Shown here: piece after piece, positions 1-6,511 of the stretch
Position numbering within the stretch: position 1 is the first letter of the stretch
Layout of the letters: every line of letters begins with the position of its first letter
DNA from: an uncultured Ruminococcus sp.
GTDB lineage: Bacteria > Bacillota > Clostridia > Oscillospirales > Ruminococcaceae
DNA length: 8,481 bases
Reading direction: 5' to 3'
Assembly: GCA_900319195.1 (NCBI GenBank)
Contig: ONNL01000060.1
Location: 1-8,481 of the forward strand
Position numbers and translations under genes: made by a program
The notes under the pieces: model-generated
Told to the model about the DNA's origin: nothing
The model's database searches: none
Seen by the model: only the letters and a program-made list of their open reading frames with translations

Positions 1-132
1 CTGATCCATAGTCTGCGAATATATATCGAACACCACTGCTGAATGCATGGTAGTTTTGCTCCAACGAGCGATTTTTTTAACTTCTTTCCTAAACACCTCG
101 GGGGTGGTGTATTCATACTGAAATTGTCTCAC
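1..132 (-). CDS. N-terminal fragment of an unrecognised protein, possibly a FIST/GGDEF-type signalling protein
   Basis: Only the first 44 codons are inside the window; the frame stays open to base 1. I place the start at a GTG (130-132) because a GGGAGG ribosome binding site lies about 6 bases upstream and a promoter with TATAAT lies just before that. The peptide begins VRQFQYEYTTPEVFRKEV and continues with a basic helix (VKKIARWSK) and a hydrophobic strand (SAVVFDIY). No catalytic motif is reached. The beginning resembles, from memory only, the N-termini of clostridial proteins with a FIST-like sensor region joined to a GGDEF domain; this is a low-confidence inference. The gene is transcribed separately from the DegV gene, since strong terminator signals lie between them. 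Confidence 0.7.
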   Translation of the reverse strand, partial: MRQFQYEYTTPEVFRKEVKKIARWSKTTMHSAVVFDIYSQTMDQ

Positions 133-163
133 AGGAAACCTCCCTCTTTTTACACTTTTTTCT

Positions 164-192
164 ATTATACAACAAATTAATAAAAAATGCAA
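164..192 (-). promoter_or_regulatory. Promoter of the left-edge gene
   Basis: On the minus strand a perfect -10 box TATAAT (164-169) is preceded, after a 17-bp spacer, by a weaker -35 box TTGCAT (187-192). The predicted transcription start near 157 gives a leader of about 25 bases ending in the GGGAGG site and the GTG start at 132. Spacing and AT-rich context fit a housekeeping sigma-A promoter. Confidence 0.6.
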
Positions 193-223
193 GGCTATTG
201 TGAGAAAATATTGTTAATAAAGT

Positions 224-253
224 ATGACAATTCTAAAATATCACAGTTATAAT
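224..253 (+). promoter_or_regulatory. Orphan promoter-like boxes on the plus strand
   Basis: ATGACA (224-229, one mismatch to TTGACA) and TATAAT (248-253) are separated by 18 bp. No plus-strand gene follows; a transcript would start near 260 and run into the 3' end of the convergent DegV gene. In so AT-rich a region this may be a chance match. Confidence 0.25.
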
Positions 254-272
254 ATTTTTTTATTACTGCAAT

Positions 273-295
273 AAAAAAGACATCCCGAAGGGTGT
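273..295 (-). terminator. Rho-independent terminator with UUCG tetraloop
   Basis: Read on the minus strand, ACACCC-TTCG-GGATGT forms a 6-bp stem (280-285 with 290-295, one G-T pair) capped by the very stable UUCG tetraloop. It is followed one base later by TTTTTT (273-278). It lies about 150 bases past the DegV stop codon and is the best formed terminator downstream of that operon. Confidence 0.75.
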
Positions 296-373
296 TTTGA
301 AATCACATAGAATGCCCTGTTGATTTGTGTATATTACAAATAAATCACAAATGCCTGTAAATTGCAAGCTTTG

Positions 374-430
374 TAATATTTTGCACAAATTATACATAAC
401 GGAAAAGCTCCTCACTTATGGGAGGAGCTT
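374..430 (-). repeat. Dispersed intergenic repeat, copy 1 (hairpin plus conserved AT-rich tail)
   Basis: Aligned by eye with copy 2 (2935-2987), bases 374-415 match at 36 of 42 positions, four of the six differences being transitions. The far arm of the hairpin (420-430, GGGAGGAGCTT) is identical; only the loop length differs. The similarity continues about 30 bases beyond the stem, including TATAATT and GCAAAA on the minus strand, more than a shared terminator stem needs. Both copies sit just downstream of a minus-strand transcription unit. Confidence 0.6.
405..430 (-). terminator. Terminator-like hairpin directly after the DegV gene
   Basis: A perfect 9-bp stem (405-413 with 422-430, AAGCTCCTC/GAGGAGCTT) with an 8-base loop begins 13 bases after the DegV stop codon. 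On the minus strand the tail has only four T before CCG, so termination may be partial; the stronger terminator at 273-295 would catch read-through. The sequence is shared with the hairpin at 2965-2989. Confidence 0.55.
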
Positions 431-442
431 CATAGGTGAAGG

Positions 443-1327
443 TTATTCGATTCTTTTCTTGCCGACGAAGAAAAGAGCGGCAGCGTCAGGTCCGACATGA
501 GTGCCGATAGCACACCCGAAGCTGAATTTTTTTATTCTGCCCTTTAGCTGCGGAAATGCCTGTTCAACGGCATCAGCAAGCATTTCTCCGTATTCTCTGT
601 TGGAATCGCAGACAAAGCAGGGACCGCTGTAATCAGCTTCATTCAGTGCCTCCTTCTTCATTATTTCGGCAAGGCGCACTTCTATTTTGTCTCTGCCCTT
701 TATGCGCTCCATTATCTCAAAATTGCCGTGGTGATCCATATTCATGACCGGGTACAAATTGAACATATGTCCGAATGCAGCCGCGGTCTTGGAGAGCCTT
801 CCGCCGCGTACAAGATAGCTCAGGTCGGTAGTGTAGAAGGTATTCGAGATATTCAGCCTGTGTTCCTCTATCCACGAGGTAAGCTCGTAAAAGCCGATGC
901 CCTCATCTCTCTTTTCAGCAGCCATGAGCATGAACATACCATAGCCCGAGGAGGCTGAATAGGAGTCTATCACCTCAATGTTGCGGTTGGGATATTCCTC
1001 ACGGAGCTTCTTAGCTGCTTTGACAGCCTCGTTATAGCAGCCTGACAGCACAGATGAAAGTGAAACGTGAATTATGTCGCGGCTGTCCTCAAGGAACTGC
1101 CTGAAATACTCGGTGTACTCAGCCTCTGTGATGGGTCTGGTCACTGCCTGTGAGCCGTCTGATAATTTCTTATAGAACACGTCGGGAGTAATATCTCCGC
1201 CCATGTTATCGACTATATCCCTGCCGTCGAGCTTTATAGTAAAGGGGATATAATGTATGTTACTTTCATGGAGCAGCTCGGGTGTAAGGTCTACCGCAGA
1301 GCTGCAGCTCAAAACATAGCTATGCAT
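443..1327 (-). CDS. DegV family fatty-acid-binding protein
   Basis: The 294-residue product has the usual length and layout of the DegV family, cytoplasmic proteins that bind a fatty acid and, as FakB, present it to the kinase FakA for phosphorylation and entry into phospholipid synthesis. Visible family marks are the N-terminal SSAVDL segment (9-14), the ligand-contacting SSVLSG turn (91-96), DSYSASSGYG (121-130), YLVRGGRL (171-178) and the C-terminal THVGP (276-280) with the conserved histidine H277. TRP at 63-65 stands where many members have a TSQP-like segment. The start is supported by AGGAG about 7 bases upstream. The gene follows the GGDEF gene after 28 bp and is probably co-transcribed with it. 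No fakA partner is in the window. The family call is secure; the ligand cannot be read from sequence. Confidence 0.93.
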   Translation of the reverse strand: MHSYVLSCSSAVDLTPELLHESNIHYIPFTIKLDGRDIVDNMGGDITPDVFYKKLSDGSQAVTRPITEAEYTEYFRQFLEDSRDIIHVSLSSVLSGCYNEAVKAAKKLREEYPNRNIEVIDSYSASSGYGMFMLMAAEKRDEGIGFYELTSWIEEHRLNISNTFYTTDLSYLVRGGRLSKTAAAFGHMFNLYPVMNMDHHGNFEIMERIKGRDKIEVRLAEIMKKEALNEADYSGPCFVCDSNREYGEMLADAVEQAFPQLKGRIKKFSFGCAIGTHVGPDAAALFFVGKKRIE

Positions 1328-1355
1328 ATATTTTCTCCTTTGCTTTTTTGCTGAC

Positions 1356-2771
1356 TCACTTACCTTCCTTTAGCGAGGTAAAGGTCATTTTGTTTTCATT
1401 GCATATTGTGTAACCGTTTCTGCCGTTGTTCTTGGTGTTATAGAGTGCCTCGTCCGCAGTTTTCAGCAGCTCCTCCTCAAAGCCGTCCGTACCGAAGGCA
1501 ACACCTGCACTTACTGTTATCGAGCTCACTCTGCCGTCGCCTGTCCTGAGCTTCTGACCGATAAGTCCGAGCTTTAAGTCAATGACGTTCATCTGTGCAG
1601 TTGTAATGTCGGTGAGTATCACGATAAATTCGTCGCCGCCGTAGCGTATGACATAGTCGCTTCCTCTGAACGAGCTTTTCAGCACATCGGCTGTCTTTTT
1701 GAGGGCATGGTCGCCCACCTCATGTCCGTATGTGTCGTTGATGTCCTTGAATTTGTCAATATCCATCATGATGAGAGCAATGCTCATGCCCGAATTTCTG
1801 AGCTGGTGAGTTACCGTATCAAAGGCGCTTCGGTTGAGCAGACCTGTCAGGGCGTCATGCTCCGCTCTGAAATGGAGACGGTCCTTGTATGCCTGATTTT
1901 GCAGATACAGCTCGTTATAGACATCGGCAAAGTTCACAAGCTCGGCAACGCCCTGTGCCTTGATAGTCTTGTCATTGCGAAGGTCACGGATAAAGCTCTT
2001 GATAGGTTTGAGCACCATTATCTGCATGACAATGCAAAGAATAACAGCTGCCGTGAGCAGTGAAACGATAAAGATTATCTGGAGCTCAAGGTGATCTTTC
2101 AGCCTTACGGAGAAATCCTCGTATTTTGAATTGAGGTCACGATTTATGCATTCCTCGCAGTCTCTTACAAGATTTCTGATCTTTTCCTTCTTGTTCTGAT
2201 AATTCTCATCGACAACGAGTGAGATAGCCTTTTCCTTCATATCCTCCGATGACATGAGAAGGTCATCTGCAACAATGTCCTCATTCGTATTTTTCCAGTT
2301 TTCGATCTCAGTGCGAAGGGGAGTGTCGGGAGCTTCCGCATAATGTATGAGCACCGCGGCTTGATACTCCTCATTCATAAGGTCATATGAGACGTCACGA
2401 GCCTTGCGGAGATATTCAGTCGATTCATCATTGCCGAGTCCCTGAAGTGTCTCGATAGCTTTCTCGCGGTGCTTTTCGACGAACGATTCATTCAGGTAGT
2501 TATCGAGATATTCGTCACCGCCGTGAAGTACATACAGACGCATCAGATCGGTGAGGTGATCGGACGCTCTCAGCAGCTCGGTGGAGGAATTGATCGACGC
2601 TGTGAATTTTTCCTCAATAGTGATAAGCTCCTTGTAGTCGCTGTATATACGCAGTCCGCTGTAAAGAATAACGCTTATCATGCTGATGATCACAGCCATG
2701 AATACCAAGCCGAGTGTCTGTATATGTATATGTGCTTTGGGCTTACTGTTTTGATTCTGTTCATCTTTCAT
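1356..2771 (-). CDS. Membrane-bound diguanylate cyclase (GGDEF) with helical extracytoplasmic sensor
   Basis: This 471-residue protein should make c-di-GMP from two GTP. A first membrane helix (about 18-38) and a second (about 231-254) enclose a predicted extracytoplasmic region of some 190 residues, rich in helix. Its stretch with DLMRLYVLHGGDEYLDNYL (75-93) recalls four-helix-bundle sensors of chemoreceptors and kinases. A short HAMP-like linker (LKPIKSF, 254-260) leads to the catalytic domain, which starts at DALTGLLNR (306-314). The metal-binding aspartate is D337 in MMDIDKFKDIND, and the active site is an intact GGDEF (378-382). RGSD (369-372), five residues before GGDEF, is a complete inhibitory I-site, so the enzyme is probably active and product-inhibited. 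The ATG is the only plausible start, because an in-frame stop lies 11 codons upstream with no start codon between; it lacks a well-spaced ribosome binding site. A strong promoter lies at 2878-2906. The signal sensed is unknown. Confidence 0.93.
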   Translation of the reverse strand: MKDEQNQNSKPKAHIHIQTLGLVFMAVIISMISVILYSGLRIYSDYKELITIEEKFTASINSSTELLRASDHLTDLMRLYVLHGGDEYLDNYLNESFVEKHREKAIETLQGLGNDESTEYLRKARDVSYDLMNEEYQAAVLIHYAEAPDTPLRTEIENWKNTNEDIVADDLLMSSEDMKEKAISLVVDENYQNKKEKIRNLVRDCEECINRDLNSKYEDFSVRLKDHLELQIIFIVSLLTAAVILCIVMQIMVLKPIKSFIRDLRNDKTIKAQGVAELVNFADVYNELYLQNQAYKDRLHFRAEHDALTGLLNRSAFDTVTHQLRNSGMSIALIMMDIDKFKDINDTYGHEVGDHALKKTADVLKSSFRGSDYVIRYGGDEFIVILTDITTAQMNVIDLKLGLIGQKLRTGDGRVSSITVSAGVAFGTDGFEEELLKTADEALYNTKNNGRNGYTICNENKMTFTSLKEGK

Positions 2772-2814
2772 AGTCGCTGCACTGTCCCTTTCGCTGCATA
2801 TTCAGCTCAGTCAT
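2761..2814 (-). other. Possible 17-codon leader frame overlapping the GGDEF start
   Basis: Inside the predicted leader a frame opens at ATG 2812-2814, would encode MTELNMQRKGQCSDYER and stops with TGA at 2761-2763, eight bases past the A of the GGDEF start codon. The GGDEF gene has only GGGA about 13 bases before its ATG, so coupling to a leader frame could help its translation. The leader frame itself has no good ribosome binding site, so its expression is doubtful. Confidence 0.2.
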
Positions 2815-2877
2815 GTATCTAAAAGCTGTATATATACAAATATGATGTCGTAAGTACTTAGAATTATACTTGCAGTC

Positions 2878-2906
2878 ATTATAACATATGACTCGAAAAA
2901 TATCAA
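2878..2906 (-). promoter_or_regulatory. Sigma-A promoter of the GGDEF-DegV operon
   Basis: On the minus strand TTGATA (2901-2906) and a perfect TATAAT (2878-2883) are separated by exactly 17 bp, a near-consensus housekeeping promoter. The start would be near 2871, leaving about 100 bases of leader. Two perfect palindromes lie in that leader, TAAGTACTTA (2851-2860) just after the start point and TGTATATATACA (2827-2838). The first is well placed for a repressor, but no regulator can be named. Confidence 0.75.
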
Positions 2907-2934
2907 GAGCCGCGGGAAAAATTTGTCAGTTAAT

Positions 2935-2989
2935 TAATTTTTTGCGCGAATTATATGTAACGTAAAAGCTCCTCACGGGGAGGAGCTTT
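2935..2989 (-). repeat. Dispersed intergenic repeat, copy 2
   Basis: Partner of the repeat at 374-430. Bases 2935-2976 correspond to 374-415 with six differences, and GGGAGGAGCTT (2977-2987) is identical to 420-430. This copy has a shorter hairpin loop and a longer stem, so the two copies differ mostly without breaking the pairing. It sits between two transcription units and carries the terminator of the right-hand one. Confidence 0.6.
2965..2989 (-). terminator. Terminator after the hydrolase-GH43-membrane protein unit
   Basis: A perfect 10-bp stem, AAAGCTCCTC (2965-2974) with GAGGAGCTTT (2980-2989), closes a 5-base loop. On the minus strand the stem runs into four T followed by an AT-rich stretch. 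It lies 53 bases past the stop of the 263-residue membrane protein gene and is the first such hairpin downstream of 7618, so it probably ends the whole three-gene transcript and shields the promoter at 2878-2906. Confidence 0.65.
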
Positions 2990-3042
2990 GTTCATTTAAG
3001 CCGCCTGAGGTTCTCACGCCATCAGAGTATCATCCTTACTGC

Positions 3043-3834
3043 TTATTCATCATAGTATTGGTCTGATTCGTCATCGCCGGTCGGCTCCTGTGCGTAGTCT
3101 GCACCTGACTCGGTCTTGATATGGTCGCTGCCGAGCTTGATATGTACTTCAAAATGACAACCCTTCTCAACGCCCGTGAAAATGCCGCACACCCATATTG
3201 CCTCGTCCTCACTTATGGGCAGGGACAGGGACTCGACCCTCAGACCGTCGGGACAGCTGCTGATGGGATAGTCGTTTCTGTAATATGCTTTTCCAAAGGT
3301 ATGGGAAATCACTGAACAGATCTTGCCGTACATACTGTCCGCGAACAGCAGTTGCTTTTGTACCAGCACAGGATCGATCATATCGCTCCTTACATGGACA
3401 TTATAATCGGTATTCCCGCCAAAAAGCGCAGGCGGAGGAGAAACAAGATTGCTGCCCAGCTCATATATGTAATGGTCGAAGCGCATAACTCCGAAGGTGT
3501 CGGAATACACATCGAACTGCACAGCGTTCTTTGCGTGAGTACGAGCCTTTGCCTTTGCAGCACGCTCCTTGTCTGTCTTTTTGAACCAGATAGTAAATGC
3601 CAGCCATGCCGCCGCCAGTCCGATGAAAACTCCCATCGTACCGAGCTTGCCGCCTATCGCATTGATAACTATAAACGCGATGATAAAGGGCGGCGAAAGC
3701 AGCCATACCAGAAACAGCAAGCCGAAGAACAAGACTCCGATGTTCTCAAGCGTCTCGTTTACACAAAGCGGTCCCGTGACATTCTGATATTTTTCGTAAT
3801 ACTTCTGTATATCGTATATATTATTATCCATCAT
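3043..3834 (-). CDS. Unrecognised two-helix membrane protein with cytoplasmic C-terminal domain
   Basis: I do not recognise this 263-residue protein. It has a 30-residue polar, tyrosine-rich N-terminus, two strongly hydrophobic segments (about 33-59 and 66-84) separated by a short glycine-containing turn, and then a very basic stretch (KKTDKERAAKAKARTHAK, 85-102). By the positive-inside rule both ends should be in the cytoplasm. The soluble part (103-247) looks like a mixed alpha/beta domain with a Pro-rich turn (SPPPAL, 132-137) and no catalytic motif that I can identify. The tail (248-263) is strongly acidic. Two adjacent ATG codons are possible starts; GAGG lies 8 bases before the first. 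It follows the GH43 gene by 77 bp with no convincing terminator between, and is followed by the hairpin at 2965-2989, so it is probably the last gene of that unit. Confidence 0.85.
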   Translation of the reverse strand: MMDNNIYDIQKYYEKYQNVTGPLCVNETLENIGVLFFGLLFLVWLLSPPFIIAFIVINAIGGKLGTMGVFIGLAAAWLAFTIWFKKTDKERAAKAKARTHAKNAVQFDVYSDTFGVMRFDHYIYELGSNLVSPPPALFGGNTDYNVHVRSDMIDPVLVQKQLLFADSMYGKICSVISHTFGKAYYRNDYPISSCPDGLRVESLSLPISEDEAIWVCGIFTGVEKGCHFEVHIKLGSDHIKTESGADYAQEPTGDDESDQYYDE

Positions 3835-3911
3835 TCATTGTTCCTCAAGCTAAGATTCCTCACACCTATGAATACCATGCAACAGCGCCGCGGCTGTCTG
3901 CCATGCCTTTC

Positions 3912-6443
3912 TCAGCTCACCAGAAGCTTTCTCATCATTACAAGGTCAAAAACATCAAGCCTGCCGTTTTCGGCAAGGTCTCCTGCCTGCCAGTTTGAAA
4001 GTCCGTCCGAAATTCCAAGCAGCCAATTCTGCATCGCAGTAAGGTCAGCGACACTGAATTGTCCGTCAGCATTTACATCGCCTCTTACAGCTGACCACTC
4101 AGATATTTCCGAAGCGGTAAGAGCATGGTCGTATATCTTAACATTGTCGATACCTCCCTTGAAGAAGGTATCCTCCTCATAGTACGACTTGCCGATATAA
4201 CAGCTCAGACCTGTTCCCATATCTGCTGTCTGAGCGTGTGCTTCTGTCGTATGGAGGACCTCAGCTCCGTCGAGATACAGCTTCGCATCAGCGCCGCTTA
4301 CAACAAGTGTATAGTTATGCCATTTTGTGCCGTCAAGCTCGGTGACAAGCTCTGTCTCATCGCGCCACGAATCCGTTGCCGCGGCAAATCTGAACCTGTC
4401 CTTTCTAACATGGAAGAATACATATTTCACGTTATCCTTTCCGGCGGCAAAGGTGAAGAAGTTGCCCTCCGACTCCGATCTCACATCCATGCTGACAGTA
4501 TAGTCACGGAGTCCGTCGAGCATACCGACAGGGAATGCGCCGTATGTTCCGTCACTTCCGTCGAGGTAAAGGAAATTTCCCTTTTCACTGTCCGAGCTTA
4601 TGACCGCGCCGCCGCTCAGTGCAAGATTTCCCGTACCGTTTTCAAAATCTATATCGACAAGCGGCTCACGCTTCTCGGCAGACCCTATCGGCTCGCCGTA
4701 GACCTTGAATTCATATACTGTCGGAGTGTACCAGTTGTTTGTCGGATTGTTCTGAAGTGTTGCATTCTGAACATTCAGCCTTACATATCTTGCCCTTCCT
4801 TCGAGCATATCGCTGTTGAAGCCGTAAGTTTTTGTGACCTCCTCACTGCTTTTGTCGGTGTGGTCAAGGAGCTTTGTCCAGTTTACACCGTCAAGGCTTC
4901 CCTCAATTGTATATGTATAATAGCCCTCTGAGCCTTTGCATATGTACCATGAGGTCTGAACGTTTTTTAGCTCACAAACGCTTTCAAGGTCTATCTGCAA
5001 ATAGAACGGCCATTTCTTGTAGTCTCCTATTGCCGTGAACGAGGATCGATACGAGCCGTCAACAGCCTTTGACGGTGCATTGCTTTCCTTGGCGGCAAGT
5101 GACGATGAAGCAGGTCTGTCCTGTGAGAGAAGCTCGCCCTGCTGAACAGGGAAAAGCTCACCTGTTGAGGTGTTGTATTTGAAATAGGGATAGTAGTCGT
5201 AGAATGCAAAGCCGTTATCGAAATAAAGCGGACAGAGCGTAGTACCGCTCGTTGTAGAGGCTCTCAGCCAGCGGTATGCGTGCATGAGATAGTTTTTATC
5301 CTGCATATTCACTATCCAGCCCGATTGTGATGAAAAGGTCGAGGTATTGCCTATACTGCGCAGATCGCTCCACTCTCCGTAGAGGTCGTCGGTAACGCTG
5401 TATGCGCCGCTGCTCGGGTACCAGCCTGCTGCCTGTGAGGTGAACAGGTAGTAGAAGCCGTCCTTCTTGATAAGATTCGGGAACTCGCGGTACTGATCCT
5501 CGAAAAGGGTGGTCACTATCTCTGTCACATCGCTGTAATCATCACTCATGCGGAAAATGTACATCGTTGCATTAGCTCCCTGACCCTCCTTGTTGGCGGC
5601 GGCGATGAGGTAGCCTGCACCGTCGTCATCGAAGAATATCGCCATATCACGCACCTGTATACCGAGAGGGTTGTATACATGGTGTACGGTGAATTCTCCG
5701 CCGGGAGTACCCGTGATGACGAGCGCCTTTCCGTCGTTATAGCCGCTTGGCTGTTCCCAGTGCGCCCATACGACGACCTTGTTCTTTTCTGGGATATAAT
5801 CGATATGCACGGACTCTATCTTGCAGCTTGCAAGCGCCGGATTCTGAGAGCTGTCCGCAACACATCGCTCATTCCCGAAGCTTCTTCCGTTGCTCGAGGT
5901 CGTCTCAGCGAGGTAGATGTCATTCTGACCCGAATGCGCCTTGAGCGAGTAACTGTAATAGGTGCTCCCGATCTTATATCCGCTCGTTTCATAGGCAAGG
6001 CTGCTTCCCTTTTGATTATCATAGGTGTTGAGACCTGAAGGCAGAGTGCAGGGTGTAAGTTCCTTGACGGAGGAAAAGCTCTCATTGCCCCCAGAGCTTA
6101 CTCCGAGCCGGTAATAATAGGTCTCTCCAAGCTGCATATCATCGTCCTCGAAGGAGGTGCCGCTGCCCTTGTAGATTGGGATAAAATCCTTCTCGGGATC
6201 TGTCGAGCGGTAGAGGGTATAGCTTTCAGCTGACAGAGTTGTTGCCCACTGCAGAGCAGCGTGGTCGGCGCTGTCACTATCCGCGGTACAGACGAGATTC
6301 CCGACAAGTCCTATCTCTGAGGAAACCGTCTGTGAGGCTGTGACTGCATTTGCGGTCCGACGGACACGCACTTCGCCTGATGTCAGCAGCAGCGCTGCAC
6401 TGCATATCAATGCGGCAGCACGTTTGATAAGTGGTCTTTTCAT
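3912..6443 (-). CDS. Secreted dockerin-bearing GH43 glycosidase, probable exo-beta-1,3-galactanase type
   Basis: This 843-residue protein is a modular cellulosomal enzyme. An N-terminal signal peptide (hydrophobic 9-21, then a basic RVRR and a possible ANA cleavage site near 31-33) is followed by a fibronectin III-like domain (about 45-134), a five-bladed GH43 catalytic domain (about 145-430), an F5/8 type C (discoidin, CBM32-like) domain (about 440-583), a LamG-like sandwich (about 595-780) and a type I dockerin (788-843). In the catalytic part I align E210 (IES before a VVWAHWE strand), E320 (REFPNLIKKDGFYYLFTS) and Q373 (STFSSQS) with the Glu, catalytic acid Glu and base-replacing Gln of fungal and clostridial GH43 exo-beta-1,3-galactanases (subfamily 24 type). 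Likely substrates are therefore beta-1,3-galactan or arabinogalactan side chains. The dockerin repeats begin GDVNADG and GDLAENG; the second has Ala at the third calcium position. AAGGAG lies 9 bases before the ATG. The gene follows the hydrolase gene by 68 bp. Domain order is secure, substrate is inferred. Confidence 0.93.
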   Translation of the reverse strand: MKRPLIKRAAALICSAALLLTSGEVRVRRTANAVTASQTVSSEIGLVGNLVCTADSDSADHAALQWATTLSAESYTLYRSTDPEKDFIPIYKGSGTSFEDDDMQLGETYYYRLGVSSGGNESFSSVKELTPCTLPSGLNTYDNQKGSSLAYETSGYKIGSTYYSYSLKAHSGQNDIYLAETTSSNGRSFGNERCVADSSQNPALASCKIESVHIDYIPEKNKVVVWAHWEQPSGYNDGKALVITGTPGGEFTVHHVYNPLGIQVRDMAIFFDDDGAGYLIAAANKEGQGANATMYIFRMSDDYSDVTEIVTTLFEDQYREFPNLIKKDGFYYLFTSQAAGWYPSSGAYSVTDDLYGEWSDLRSIGNTSTFSSQSGWIVNMQDKNYLMHAYRWLRASTTSGTTLCPLYFDNGFAFYDYYPYFKYNTSTGELFPVQQGELLSQDRPASSSLAAKESNAPSKAVDGSYRSSFTAIGDYKKWPFYLQIDLESVCELKNVQTSWYICKGSEGYYTYTIEGSLDGVNWTKLLDHTDKSSEEVTKTYGFNSDMLEGRARYVRLNVQNATLQNNPTNNWYTPTVYEFKVYGEPIGSAEKREPLVDIDFENGTGNLALSGGAVISSDSEKGNFLYLDGSDGTYGAFPVGMLDGLRDYTVSMDVRSESEGNFFTFAAGKDNVKYVFFHVRKDRFRFAAATDSWRDETELVTELDGTKWHNYTLVVSGADAKLYLDGAEVLHTTEAHAQTADMGTGLSCYIGKSYYEEDTFFKGGIDNVKIYDHALTASEISEWSAVRGDVNADGQFSVADLTAMQNWLLGISDGLSNWQAGDLAENGRLDVFDLVMMRKLLVS

Positions 6444-6511
6444 AATCTTTCACTCCTTTATTTTTATGGCTTCATGCCAAATTTCAGCAGATGAGTGCCA
6501 TTATTGCTTTT

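Larger units (their letters stand above)
133..442. other. AT-rich intergenic region without a gene
   Basis: This 310-bp stretch contains no convincing coding frame. It holds the promoter of the left-edge gene, a UUCG-loop terminator (273-295), a terminator-like hairpin with a dispersed repeat (374-430) and a promoter-like pair of boxes on the plus strand (224-253). Between the two hairpins (296-373) I see only AT-rich sequence with a weak inverted repeat: ATTTGTG near 322 is answered by CACAAAT near 346. Confidence 0.7.

Noticed and set aside
2772..2871. Possible c-di-GMP riboswitch in the leader of the GGDEF gene
   Set aside because: The conserved core of class I or class II c-di-GMP riboswitches is absent, and the leader is short with only small palindromes.
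3858..3873. CACCTATGAA here also occurs, inverted, beside the repeat at 429-438
   Set aside because: Only 10 bases match and the hairpin core is absent, so this is not a third copy of the dispersed repeat.
3882..3897. Hairpin ACAGC/GCTGT between the GH43 and membrane protein genes as a terminator
   Set aside because: Only five base pairs and no T run on the minus strand; it does not argue against co-transcription.
3352..4931. Two long plus-strand open frames (3352-4182 and 4125-4931)
   Set aside because: They lie antisense to the GH43 and membrane protein genes, lack ribosome binding sites and protein-like composition, and show no family motif. They are shadows of the well-supported minus-strand genes.
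6444..6511. Separate promoter for the GH43 gene in the 68-bp gap
   Set aside because: TTGACT occurs at the gap edge but no -10 box lies at a workable distance; AATAAT there has no matching -35 box.
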